Below, piece by piece: positions 56,088 through 64,000 of a DNA stretch of 64,000 nucleotides. A program made the position numbers and the translations under genes. The stretch lies in assembly GCF_009796745.1 (NCBI RefSeq), contig NZ_CP047024.1, positions 4,154,001 through 4,218,000 on the forward strand. Direction: 5' to 3'. The notes under the pieces are model-generated. The model was not told the origin of the DNA. It ran no database searches and saw only the letters and a list, made by a program, of their open reading frames with translations. Every line of letters begins with the position of its first letter. Positions within the stretch are counted from its first letter, which is position 1. Origin of the DNA: Paraglaciecola sp. L1A13. Its GTDB lineage: Bacteria > Pseudomonadota > Gammaproteobacteria > Enterobacterales > Alteromonadaceae.

Positions 56088-57137
56088 ATGTCTAAATTTG
56101 ATCCGGTAGATCATTCTCATCGTCGTCGTAATCCCCTCACAAATGATTGGGTACTTGTGTCGCCACATAGAGCAAAACGTCCATGGCAAGGACAGGTTGA
56201 AAAGCCTCAACAAAACGACAGTGTCGCTCATGATCCTAACTGTTTTTTGTGCTCTGGCAACACCCGTATAAATGGTGAAGTGAATCCTCAGTACAAAGAT
56301 ACCTTTGTATTCACTAACGATTTCGCTGCCTTGATGAAAGACACACCGGCATCAGAACAGGTTAACGATGATTTATTCACAGTAGAAGCGGCACGTGGTA
56401 CTAGCCGGGTTATTTGCTTTTCACCTGCACATAACAAATCGCTACCAGAATTATCCTTGCCGGCACTTGAAAAAATTGTACAAACTTGGCGTGACCAGGT
56501 AGCTGAATTATCCAAAGATTACGCTTGGGTGCAAGTATTTGAGAATAAAGGCGCTGCCATGGGCTGCTCTAACCCCCACCCCCATGGGCAAGTTTGGGCA
56601 AATGATTTTATTCCCAATGAAGTGCGTAAAGCCGATGTGAATCAACGCGCTTATTTTGATAAACACAACAGCTCACTTTTACTAGACTATGCGCAAAAAG
56701 AATCTACTAGCGGCGAACGCACCGTGGTCGAGACTGAGCATTGGATTGCCGTTGTACCTTATTGGGCGGCTTGGCCATTTGAAACCTTACTTATGCCAAA
56801 ATTTAAATGCGCGCGCTTCGACGAAATGAACGACGCTCAACAAGCCGATTTAGCGCTAGCTATTAAGAAACTCACGAGTCGATATGACAACTTATTTCAG
56901 TGCTCTTTCCCTTATTCAATGGGTTGGCATGGCGCACCGCACAACACAGACATAACAGAACACTGGCAGTTGCATGCACATTTCTATCCACCGCTTTTGC
57001 GTTCAGCGACCGTCCGTAAGTTCATGGTGGGTTACGAAATGATGGCAGAGCCACAGCGTGACCTTACGCCAGAGCAAGCGGCCCAAAAACTACAAGCGCT
57101 CAGCGATGTCCATTACAATGAATCAACCGGAGCCTAG
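56088..57137 (+). CDS. galT: Galactose-1-phosphate uridylyltransferase
   Basis: Leloir-pathway enzyme exchanging UMP between UDP-glucose and galactose-1-phosphate. 349 residues. [26 protein letters not shown] at the N-terminus, zinc-site Cys in [11 protein letters not shown], catalytic HPHGQVW in [14 protein letters not shown], and C-terminal [15 protein letters not shown]. First gene of galTK; four bases separate it from galK. Its promoter region includes a TATAAT near 56046. Confidence 0.97.
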   Translation: MSKFDPVDHSHRRRNPLTNDWVLVSPHRAKRPWQGQVEKPQQNDSVAHDPNCFLCSGNTRINGEVNPQYKDTFVFTNDFAALMKDTPASEQVNDDLFTVEAARGTSRVICFSPAHNKSLPELSLPALEKIVQTWRDQVAELSKDYAWVQVFENKGAAMGCSNPHPHGQVWANDFIPNEVRKADVNQRAYFDKHNSSLLLDYAQKESTSGERTVVETEHWIAVVPYWAAWPFETLLMPKFKCARFDEMNDAQQADLALAIKKLTSRYDNLFQCSFPYSMGWHGAPHNTDITEHWQLHAHFYPPLLRSATVRKFMVGYEMMAEPQRDLTPEQAAQKLQALSDVHYNESTGA

Positions 57138-57141
57138 AGCA

Positions 57142-58311
57142 ATGAAAATAATTTCTCAACAAGCAATTGACGAGCTAGACGCAACATATCAGGAAATATT
57201 TGCAACAGCACCTGCTCGTCATTTTCAGGCCCCTGGGCGCGTTAATTTAATTGGTGAGCATACTGACTACAACGACGGTTTTGTATTACCTTGCGCCATC
57301 AATTACCAAACTTTGGTTGCTGTCACCCCAAGAGAAGACGACTTGGTGCGCGTAGTGGCCGCTGATTACGATAACGAGCGCGACGAATTCTCGTTGAATT
57401 CACCTATAGCGCCACATCCCACTCAACTGTGGAGCAACTATATTCGCGGTGTTATTAAACATCTTCAACTACGTGGTATGCAGTTGAAAGGAGTTGATAT
57501 GGTGGTGTCTGGTAACGTACCACAAGGTGCAGGTCTTAGCTCATCAGCGTCTCTTGAAGTGGTCATCGGTGAAACATTCCGTCAGTTATTCGATTTGCCT
57601 TTAACCTCTGCCGATATCGCATTAAACGGCCAAGAAGCCGAAAATCAATTCGTTGGCTGTAACTGCGGCATAATGGACCAGATGGTCAGTGCTTGCGGCG
57701 CACAAAATAACGCTTTATTACTTGATTGTCGCTCGCTGGAAAGTCAGCTTATCTCTATGCCCCCTGAACTTGATGTGGTTATCATCAATTCCAACGTAAA
57801 ACGCGGCCTCGTTGATAGCGAATACAATACGCGTCGTGAACAATGTGAAGAAGCCGCTAAAACGTTGGGTATAAAAGCCCTACGTGATATTAGTTTGGTT
57901 GAGTTACAAGCTCAAAAAGATAAGTTACCTGAAGTAGTTTATCGCCGTGCCCATCACGTTGTGTCTGACAGTGAGCGTACGCTTCAAGCTGCAGACGCCC
58001 TGCGCGTCGGAGATGCGAAAACCTTATCTAAATTAATGGCCGAGTCGCATGCTTCGATGCGAGACGATTTCGAAATTACCGTGAAACCCATCGATTTTAT
58101 TGTTGCAACCTTAGCTGAATATCTAGGTGAGCACGGTGGAGTACGTATGACTGGCGGTGGCTTCGGTGGCTGTATTGTCGCACTAATGCCACGGGAAATG
58201 GTAGCCGGAGCTCAGCAACTTATCGCCGAGCGGTATCAGCCAGAAACAGGTTACCAAGAAACCTTCTATGTGTGCTGTGCTAGCGATGGTGCGGGTGAAG
58301 TACGCTTTTAA
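57142..58311 (+). CDS. galK: Galactokinase
   Basis: ATP-dependent phosphorylation of galactose at C1; GHMP kinase of 389 residues. [24 protein letters not shown] (galactose signature), [21 protein letters not shown] (ATP loop) and [14 protein letters not shown] are intact. An in-frame ATG at 57058 lies inside galT and is unlikely; ATG at 57142 follows GGAG and gives the normal N-terminus. Followed by a strong terminator. No galE, galM or galR lies nearby. Confidence 0.96.
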   Translation: MKIISQQAIDELDATYQEIFATAPARHFQAPGRVNLIGEHTDYNDGFVLPCAINYQTLVAVTPREDDLVRVVAADYDNERDEFSLNSPIAPHPTQLWSNYIRGVIKHLQLRGMQLKGVDMVVSGNVPQGAGLSSSASLEVVIGETFRQLFDLPLTSADIALNGQEAENQFVGCNCGIMDQMVSACGAQNNALLLDCRSLESQLISMPPELDVVIINSNVKRGLVDSEYNTRREQCEEAAKTLGIKALRDISLVELQAQKDKLPEVVYRRAHHVVSDSERTLQAADALRVGDAKTLSKLMAESHASMRDDFEITVKPIDFIVATLAEYLGEHGGVRMTGGGFGGCIVALMPREMVAGAQQLIAERYQPETGYQETFYVCCASDGAGEVRF

Positions 58312-58327
58312 TTGCCCGCTCACATAA

Positions 58328-58372
58328 TAAAAAAGGTAGCGATTAACATTAGATAAACCCGCTACCTTTTTT
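58328..58372. terminator. Bidirectional terminator between galK and the EamA transporter gene
   Basis: AAAAAAGGTAGCG and CGCTACCTTTTTT pair over 13 bases around an 18-base loop. The A and T flanks suit both strands. Confidence 0.88.
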
Positions 58373-58402
58373 ATATTTAAGCCTAACGGCTGCTCACAAT
58401 CA

Positions 58403-59269
58403 TTAAACCTTCGTTTTTTTACCCAGAATCACCAATAACATGCCACCTAAAATAGCGATAGATGAAAGCATTAAATGCGCTGTAATAGGCTCATCCACCA
58501 GCAACACACCGCCAAACGCAGCTATAATTGGTACTGATAATTGGCAAACTGCCGCTACGCTACTGTCTAACTGAGATAAAACCTGATACCAAATAGCGTA
58601 ACCAATACCCGATGCGAGTGCACCAGATGCTAATGCGTAGGCAACACCTTCAAAGGTTAAGCTAGCCGTTGGCATAAACACAGCCATTAATACCAGTCCC
58701 AAAGGTAAACAACGAATAAAGTTTGCCGAAGTTGACTCAAGGGCATGGGTCGATTTAGCACCAGCTAGGCTGTACATTCCCCACGCAACACCCGCCAACG
58801 CCATAACCATCAATCCTATCAAACTAGGTGATGATAATTCTGGCAGCACAAAATACACAAACCCGACTAGAGATATCACCACTCCGCTGCTTGCGAGCGC
58901 ACTCATACGATGACCCGAAAATCTAGCCACCAGCAACATAGTAAATTGTACCGCTGCGAATAATATTAATGCCCCTGTTGCGGTGGGTAATGTCACGTAG
59001 GCATAGGAAAATCCAGCGGCATAAGCAAACAAATACCCAGCTTGGCGCCAGCTACCATAAGCATTTAAGGCGCTAAAACTACGAAGGGTTGCAGGTGATT
59101 TAACGAGCATAATAACACCCAGCACCAACGCAGCTGAAGTCAAGCGAATGCCAGTAAAACTCATGGGATCCATATTTTGCTCGTCCAGCGCTAAGCGACA
59201 AAACACCGAATTAGCCGCAAATGCGACTAAGGTTAAAAAAGTCAAAGAAACAAGAGGTAACACAGTCAT
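58403..59269 (-). CDS. EamA/DMT-family transporter
   Basis: Inner-membrane metabolite exporter of the drug/metabolite transporter superfamily, 288 residues and ten predicted helices in two EamA repeats (first FLTLVAFAANSVFCRLALDEQNMDPMSFTGIRLTSAALVLG, second LAGVAWGMYSLAGAK with IWYQVLSQLDSSVAAVCQLSVPIIAAFGGVLLVDEPITAHLMLSSIAILGGM). Substrate unknown. Its start lies 3 bases after the mgtE stop on the same strand, so the two are likely co-transcribed. Confidence 0.88.
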   Translation of the reverse strand: MTVLPLVSLTFLTLVAFAANSVFCRLALDEQNMDPMSFTGIRLTSAALVLGVIMLVKSPATLRSFSALNAYGSWRQAGYLFAYAAGFSYAYVTLPTATGALILFAAVQFTMLLVARFSGHRMSALASSGVVISLVGFVYFVLPELSSPSLIGLMVMALAGVAWGMYSLAGAKSTHALESTSANFIRCLPLGLVLMAVFMPTASLTFEGVAYALASGALASGIGYAIWYQVLSQLDSSVAAVCQLSVPIIAAFGGVLLVDEPITAHLMLSSIAILGGMLLVILGKKTKV

Positions 59270-59272
59270 AAA

Positions 59273-60631
59273 TTACAATAACAACCAAGTTGCTGTGCCC
59301 AAGAAGGCAAAAATTCCTACCACGTCGGTAATAGTGGTTAAAATCACACTACCGGCAAGCGCAGGGTCAATATTCATTTTTTTCATCATGATCGGTAACA
59401 TAGCGCCAGCTAAACCCGCCGCTATCATGTTGATCATCATGGCAAAAGCAATCACACCACCCAGCATTAAATCTTGTTTCCAAATGGCGATAACTGACGC
59501 AATAAGCAATGCCCAAATGACGCCGTTAAAAAAGCCGATGGCCAGCTCTTTACCAATCAACCAACGGGCATTGCTGTCGCTAACATGTCCCAACGCCATA
59601 CCCCGTATAACCAAGGTCAGAGTTTGATTTCCCGCAGCCCCGCCCATACTCGGCACAATGGTGTTTAATATAGCGAGCACCGCTAATTGGCTTAATGTGG
59701 CTTCGAACATGTCGCTCACTGCAGCGGCCATTAACGCCGTAAACAGGTTCACACCCAACCATACAGACCGCTTCTTGGTACTTTTTATTACAGGGGCGAA
59801 GGTATCTTCTTCATCTGCCAAACCTGCCATGCTCATCATGGAGTGCTCCGCACCCTCTCGAATAATGTCTACCACGTCATCAATGGTGATACGGCCCACC
59901 AAATGATTTTGTTTGTCCACCACAGGGGCTGATAACCAATCATAGCGTTCGAACAAACTGGCCACTTCGTCCTCGTGCATGTCTACGGGAATAGTCACCG
60001 AGTCTTGGGTCATCAATTTTTCAACCATGACCGCAGGCCTAGCGGTCAACAAGGCAATAACAGGCACACTGCCAATTAACTCGTCATTTCGATTAACCAC
60101 ATAGAAGGTATCGGTACCCTTGGGAATATTCCCTTTTAGGCGTAGATATCGCAAAATCACATCCACCGTCACTTCTGGGCGCAAAGTAATGGTATCAGTG
60201 TTCATAATAAAACCAGCAGTATCTTCGCCGTAAGACAACGCTTGCTCTGCTCGCTGCCGATCTTGCTCGTCCATAGAGCTCAGTGCATCTTGAGACACCG
60301 CTTCGGGTAAGCCACTTAGGGTTTCGACGAGATCATCGGTATCCATCTCTTCTAGTGCGTCGGCTAGAATTTCAGGCACCATTTGACGAATAATACCGTT
60401 TCGCACGTCCTCAGAAAGATCTTCCAGTACGTCACTGTATTGCTCTGGTTCGATTAACTGCCAAATTTCTGAACGAGTGCGGCTGCGGCTAGATTCAAGT
60501 AATAAGGCCACATCACAAGAGGGCATTGTGCTTAGCATCTCTCGCACTTGCACTATCATGCCATCGTTTAGAGCTTCGTTAATCTCTTCAATTTGATTGC
60601 TAAGTTTTTTTGCTTCTTGAGAATCAGGCAT
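59273..60631 (-). CDS. mgtE: MgtE-type magnesium transporter
   Basis: Mg2+ channel of the inner membrane; 452 residues. Cytoplasmic N domain of superhelical MgtE_N repeats (residues about 20-130), tandem CBS domains (about 135-255; FMNTDTITLRPEVTVDVILRYL, LMTQDSVTIPVDMHEDEVASLFERYDWLSAPVVDKQNHLVGRITIDDVVDII), then five membrane helices with the pore stretch NTIVPSMGGAAGNQTLTLVIRG. Complete and of normal length; the N and CBS domains act as the Mg2+ sensor. Confidence 0.95.
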   Translation of the reverse strand: MPDSQEAKKLSNQIEEINEALNDGMIVQVREMLSTMPSCDVALLLESSRSRTRSEIWQLIEPEQYSDVLEDLSEDVRNGIIRQMVPEILADALEEMDTDDLVETLSGLPEAVSQDALSSMDEQDRQRAEQALSYGEDTAGFIMNTDTITLRPEVTVDVILRYLRLKGNIPKGTDTFYVVNRNDELIGSVPVIALLTARPAVMVEKLMTQDSVTIPVDMHEDEVASLFERYDWLSAPVVDKQNHLVGRITIDDVVDIIREGAEHSMMSMAGLADEEDTFAPVIKSTKKRSVWLGVNLFTALMAAAVSDMFEATLSQLAVLAILNTIVPSMGGAAGNQTLTLVIRGMALGHVSDSNARWLIGKELAIGFFNGVIWALLIASVIAIWKQDLMLGGVIAFAMMINMIAAGLAGAMLPIMMKKMNIDPALAGSVILTTITDVVGIFAFLGTATWLLL

Positions 60632-60819
60632 AGTATGTATTTACCTAGAAAACGTGCGCTTAACATCTTGATTTATGGCCTATATTCTAATGGATGCAAG
60701 CCACGATAGCAGTATTAAAATCACCCTTTTTTGTGATTTAATAGCAAGATATCCCAATCCACGTTATTGCGACCCGTGCAATAGAGTTCGCGTAACCCTG
60801 TATATTCCAGTAGCGGGCA

Positions 60820-60836
60820 CTTAATGTTGGCTTAAG
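60820..60836 (+). promoter_or_regulatory. PmrA/QseB-type box upstream of the response regulator gene
   Basis: CTTAAT-GTTGG-CTTAAG matches YTTAAK-N5-YTTAAK exactly, the direct-repeat site of PmrA/QseB-group regulators. It lies 44 bases before ATG 60881; TAGATC (60852-60857) or TACTAT (60862-60867) could be the -10. This fits autoregulation and favours the 60881 start over 60842. Confidence 0.55.
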
Positions 60837-60880
60837 CTGTAATGAGTAAGCTAGATCTTTGTACTATTAGGGTGAATGAA

Positions 60881-61549
60881 ATGCGAATTTTACTTGTTGA
60901 AGATGACATATCCTTGAGTGATGCCCTGAGTCAGTCGTTACGCAGTGAGGGTTACGCCATCGATAGCGTGGCGACGGGTGCTGCGGCACTATCGGCGATT
61001 GTCACGGGCGAATTTACCCTAATGATCTTGGATCTAGGGTTGCCCGATATGGACGGCATTGACGTATTGCGACAAGCCCATCGAAATAAACAAGGTTTGC
61101 CAACGCTTATTCTTACTGCCAGAGACAGCATGACCGACAAAATAACCGGCCTAGATGGCGGCGCCGACGATTATCTTGCCAAACCCTTTGATATGCAGGA
61201 ACTGCTAGCTCGTCTTCGTGTAATAGAGCGTAGGCTAGGTACAGCAAATAGCTCAATTGTGACCATAGGTGCGGTCACACTTGATTTAGCCAGCCATCAA
61301 ATTCAAGTCGAGGGTGAATCAAAAGAGTTATCTCGCAGAGAGTTCATGCTAATCAAAGCACTAATGGATAATGCCGGGCGGATCCAGTCAAAAAGCCAAT
61401 TAGAAACCAGGCTCTATGAATGGGGCGACGAGTTGTCTAGCAACGCCATCGAGGTGCATATTCATAACTTACGCAAGAAGCTACCTAAAGATTTTATTAA
61501 AACTATTCGCGGAGTCGGCTATAGCGTGACAACAAGAACGAGCGCCTAA
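60881..61549 (+). CDS. OmpR-family response regulator (QseB/PmrA-like)
   Basis: 222-residue regulator: receiver domain starting MRILLVEDDISLSDALSQSL with the phosphoacceptor Asp in LMILDLGLPDMDG and Lys in YLAKPFD, then a winged-helix domain (LSRREFMLIKALMDNAGRIQSKSQLETRLYEWGDELSSNAIEVHIHNLRKKL, IRGVGY). The frame opens at 60842, but ATG at 60881 gives the standard N-terminus and has AGGGTG before it. Five bases separate it from the histidine kinase gene, and the two form a QseBC/PmrAB-like pair. Confidence 0.93.
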   Translation: MRILLVEDDISLSDALSQSLRSEGYAIDSVATGAAALSAIVTGEFTLMILDLGLPDMDGIDVLRQAHRNKQGLPTLILTARDSMTDKITGLDGGADDYLAKPFDMQELLARLRVIERRLGTANSSIVTIGAVTLDLASHQIQVEGESKELSRREFMLIKALMDNAGRIQSKSQLETRLYEWGDELSSNAIEVHIHNLRKKLPKDFIKTIRGVGYSVTTRTSA

Positions 61550-61554
61550 CTTAC

Positions 61555-62883
61555 ATGCGCTCAATTCGTCGCCAGTTAACCTTAACGCTCATCGCATTGC
61601 TCATACTTATCAGCTTTAGCGCTGCACTGCAGGGTTATCGTTCTAGCATGCTCAAATCTTCAGAGCTGTTTGACGCCGAACTTATCGCATTAGCCAATAG
61701 CTTTACGCATGTGGCGTTACTGCAAACGTCGCAACAGTTCGATAGTGGCGAAAATATCGCATTACAATTATGGAAAAAAGACACGCTCTTCGTCAGCTCT
61801 TTAAACACACCTAAGCGAAAAATAGGTAAATTTTCCACTGGTTTCTCCGATAATAACTTTGCCGGTAAACGTTGGCGTGTGTACTCGCACTTATCGCAAA
61901 AAGCCCAGATATGGATCATGGTCGCGCAGCCATTACAGGGTCGCTTCGAACTAGCTGATAAAATGATTATTGCGGCTATGGCGCCGATTATTTTAACGAT
62001 CCCCTTCCTAGCCTTAATCATATACTTTGCAGTTAGCCACGGATTAAAACCTTTACGCTCTCTATCTGAGGCCTTGCGGCGACGCTCTCCAAGAAACTTT
62101 GAGCCTCTAAATATAGACGCACCAGCGACTGAGCTCGCACCTATGATTACTACGCTTAATTCACTACTTGGTCGCTTACAAGCCGCCTTTGAGCGTGAAC
62201 AACAATTTGCATCGAATGCTGCCCACGAGTTACGCACGCCATTAAGTGTATTAAAAATTAACTTACATAATTTACGTAAAGATACCGTTAGCGACAGCAA
62301 TATCCAACGTATCGATAAACTACATCAAGACACAGATCGCATGATACATGCGATCAATCAGATATTATTATTGAGCCGCACTAATCCAGAGTACTTCGAG
62401 GCCAATAGTCGTCAGGTCGATGTGTACGAAATTGCGCAAAGTGTCATTTCAGATATGTACGCCAGTATCGACAACAAGCAGCAAACCATTGAGTTAATAG
62501 GTAAACCACAGGTTATTTTAAGCAGTGAGTTTGCTCTTTTAACATTGTTTCAAAACTTAATTGGTAACGCCCATAAATACGCTCCACAAGAAGGCCATAT
62601 TCAAGTTCACGTGCACCAAGATGCTAGCGACGTAGTCATCCAAGTAGATGATTCAGGCTCCGGCTTAAACGACGATGAATACGCCAAAGTGTTAGAGCGT
62701 TTTTATCGCTCCAGTAAACATATAGAGCAAAAAGGACAAGGCATCGGGTTAGGCTTAGCGATTGTAAAACAAATCGTCGATTTGCATGCAGGTAGAATAC
62801 GCTTGCATCGCTCCACGTTAGGCGGGTTATCGGTACAAGTTCATTTACCTCTAAGTAGAAAGCGCGAGGTGAACATTGCATAA
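61555..62883 (+). CDS. Membrane sensor histidine kinase (QseC/PmrB-like)
   Basis: 442 residues: N-terminal helix (LTLTLIALLILISFSAALQGY), a periplasmic sensor of about 110 residues, second helix (MAPIILTIPFLALIIYFAVSHGLKPL), HAMP-like linker, H-box in ASNAAHELRTPLSVLKINL, N-box NLIGNAHKYAP, DDSGSGL and GQGIGLGLAIVKQI. All catalytic boxes are intact. The periplasmic part lacks the ExxE iron motif of PmrB. Its last 8 bases overlap the cupredoxin gene, so kinase and iron-uptake-like genes are translationally linked. Confidence 0.93.
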   Translation: MRSIRRQLTLTLIALLILISFSAALQGYRSSMLKSSELFDAELIALANSFTHVALLQTSQQFDSGENIALQLWKKDTLFVSSLNTPKRKIGKFSTGFSDNNFAGKRWRVYSHLSQKAQIWIMVAQPLQGRFELADKMIIAAMAPIILTIPFLALIIYFAVSHGLKPLRSLSEALRRRSPRNFEPLNIDAPATELAPMITTLNSLLGRLQAAFEREQQFASNAAHELRTPLSVLKINLHNLRKDTVSDSNIQRIDKLHQDTDRMIHAINQILLLSRTNPEYFEANSRQVDVYEIAQSVISDMYASIDNKQQTIELIGKPQVILSSEFALLTLFQNLIGNAHKYAPQEGHIQVHVHQDASDVVIQVDDSGSGLNDDEYAKVLERFYRSSKHIEQKGQGIGLGLAIVKQIVDLHAGRIRLHRSTLGGLSVQVHLPLSRKREVNIA

Positions 62884-63229
62884 GTATTTACTGACTTTTT
62901 CTTTATTGGTGCTTGTGCACAGTGCTCCGGCAATGGCGATGCCTGAAATGGTGATTACTATTCGTGACCACTTGTTTTATCCATCTGAAGTGATTGTGCC
63001 AGCAGGTAAAAAGGTCAAACTGATTTTCATCAATCAAGACAACACTCCAGAAGAGCTCGATAGCTTTGAATTGAATCGCGAGAAGGTGGTTTTTGGCAAC
63101 GCCAAAGCCAATGTTTTTATTGGTCCTCTGGACGAGGGCGAATACCATTTTTTCGGTGAATTCCATCCTTCCAGTGCTGTGGGCAAAGTTATAGTTGTAT
63201 CTCCTGAGGTATTTAACGATGTTAATTAA
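62876..63229 (+). CDS. Exported cupredoxin-like protein (FtrB-like)
   Basis: 117 residues with signal peptide MHKYLLTFSLLVLVHSAPAMA, then a small cupredoxin-type beta fold: MVITIRDHLFYPSEVIVPAGKKVKLIFINQDNTPEELDSFELNREKVVFGNAKANVFIGPLDEGEYHFFGEFHPSSAVGKVIV. No Cys is present in the mature part, as in FtrB-type proteins, where His and Met bind metal. TTG at 62876 with GAGGTG before it is the only start that keeps the signal peptide. In FtrABCD systems FtrB works with the FTR1-like permease to import ferrous/ferric iron; here it overlaps both the kinase gene and the FTR1-like gene. Confidence 0.8.
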   Translation: MHKYLLTFSLLVLVHSAPAMAMPEMVITIRDHLFYPSEVIVPAGKKVKLIFINQDNTPEELDSFELNREKVVFGNAKANVFIGPLDEGEYHFFGEFHPSSAVGKVIVVSPEVFNDVN

Positions 63230-63977
63230 TACTGTGGTGCTTTTTTTACGCGACGCACTACCCATTTTTGTACTGTTGAGCATGCTGCGTGTCTATGCAG
63301 ACATTGATTGGCGCCATTTATTATGCGGCTTGGCTATGGGGGTATTTTTGTCCACCATTGTGGTGGTCAATCAACATACCGTTAGCCAGTGGTATCAAGG
63401 GGCGGGTTACGAGATATTAAAGTGTGCCACGCTTATAGCCGCATACCTACTAGCTGCGCGACTGGTCATCACGAAGGGCACGCGTTTGGGTTTATTTGCA
63501 ACCATTATAGTAGCGATTTTTGTGGTCCCCAGAAGTGCTGATTTCTCGGTATTTGTTGTCGGATTTTGGTTTCAAGAAGATGCTCTGTCGCCCATATTAT
63601 TTGGTACCACCTTGGGCTTAGGTATCTGTATTAGCGTTGCCATATTAGTGGATGTGATATTCAGTAGTCTCAATAAACGAAGTATTACCCGTTGCGCATT
63701 TACCTTATTTATAGCAGGCCAAGTGGCAAACGTTGTTTTGTTGCTACAACAGATCGACTGGTTAGCTGACCCAGGGCCACTGTGGAATATAAACAATGTC
63801 ATTGCAGATGAAAGTGAATACGGTCATCTACTGAAGGTACTTATCGGCTATGAAGCCGCACCAAGCAGCTTTTACTTATCAACATTGCTAATCGCTCTAC
63901 TTTTACCATTAATCATCCGCAGCGTTGTGTTATCTAGACAACGCGCACCTCATTCAACATCGGAGTATCAAGTATGA
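63219..63977 (+). CDS. FTR1-family iron permease-like protein (FtrC-like), degenerate REGLE motifs
   Basis: 252 residues with about seven membrane helices, placed directly after the cupredoxin gene as FtrC follows FtrB. The first FTR1 motif (REGLE) reads RDALP near the N-terminus (FLRDALPIFVLLSML), and the second seems to be RSADF in VVPRSADFSVFVVGFW, so the motif glutamates are not kept as such. Whether it transports iron is uncertain. ATG at 63219 follows GAGG and overlaps the cupredoxin stop; the stop overlaps the next gene as ATGA. Confidence 0.72.
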   Translation: MLINTVVLFLRDALPIFVLLSMLRVYADIDWRHLLCGLAMGVFLSTIVVVNQHTVSQWYQGAGYEILKCATLIAAYLLAARLVITKGTRLGLFATIIVAIFVVPRSADFSVFVVGFWFQEDALSPILFGTTLGLGICISVAILVDVIFSSLNKRSITRCAFTLFIAGQVANVVLLLQQIDWLADPGPLWNINNVIADESEYGHLLKVLIGYEAAPSSFYLSTLLIALLLPLIIRSVVLSRQRAPHSTSEYQV

Positions 63978-64000
63978 TATCTCGTAGCGTCATGTTATTC
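63974..64000 (+). CDS. Start of the next gene of the iron-uptake-like operon (cut by window end)
   Basis: ATG at 63974 overlaps the permease stop by four bases and the frame stays open to the window end (MISRSVMLF, nine residues). The coupling makes it a true member of the operon. In FtrABCD clusters the neighbour would be a polyferredoxin (FtrD) or a P19-like protein (FtrA); nine residues cannot tell. Confidence 0.6.

Overview
The window looks like a core-chromosome segment of a marine gammaproteobacterium of the order Alteromonadales, probably Alteromonadaceae near Paraglaciecola/Glaciecola. That placement is an inference from gene content and order, not from a database match. The supporting observations are a mrcA - pilMNOPQ - aroK - aroB - damX - dam - rpe - trpS block, a class-A RNase P RNA, an astCAD arginine-catabolism operon beside pabA, a carboxyspermidine-type polyamine pair, a TIGR02001/TorF-type porin and moderate GC. 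I see no tRNA or rRNA genes, insertion sequences, prophage, CRISPR array or recognisable defence island.

Layout. 1-8.7 kb: 3' end of aceK, an MscS channel, a MAPEG protein, a ZIP-like permease, a membrane diguanylate cyclase, a D-cysteine desulfhydrase-like PLP enzyme, and an operon of a kelch lipoprotein, PnuC and a NadR-type kinase. 8.7-12.6 kb: a possible small RNA, a DUF2061 protein, a Fur-like box, the carboxy(nor)spermidine dehydrogenase/decarboxylase pair and exported MsrA. 12.6-25.7 kb: an EmrAB-like pump with a divergent TetR regulator, an OsmC protein, a thioredoxin-like lipoprotein, a degenerate HD-GYP-like protein, an RND pump whose inner-membrane gene is split by a run of 11 C, and an exported metallo-beta-lactamase-fold hydrolase with a divergent TetR regulator and a perfect operator palindrome. 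25.6-32.1 kb: a PAS histidine kinase, rnpB, maeA and mrcA.

32.2-44.7 kb holds the type IV pilus alignment/secretin operon followed by shikimate genes, damX, dam, a small opposite-strand island (DUF2970, a Cys-containing exported protein, a porin), rpe and trpS. 44.9-49.6 kb: an AraC regulator and an etfB-etfA-acyl-CoA dehydrogenase operon. 50-58.3 kb: pabA, an HDOD protein, astC-astA-astD preceded by an ArgR-like site, then galT-galK. 58.4-64 kb: an EamA exporter, mgtE, and a QseBC/PmrAB-like two-component system translationally coupled to a cupredoxin and an FTR1-like permease (FtrBC-type iron uptake), with the next gene cut by the window end.

The items most worth a second look are the poly-C frameshift in the RND pump, the coupling of a PmrA-box-controlled two-component system to an FTR1-like permease with degenerate REGLE motifs, a diguanylate cyclase whose good Shine-Dalgarno faces AUC/AUU rather than AUG, a degenerate HD-GYP-like protein, and the 15-bp perfect inverted repeat between the hydrolase and its TetR. 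I did not find a clear, wholly new multigene system; most of the window is housekeeping.
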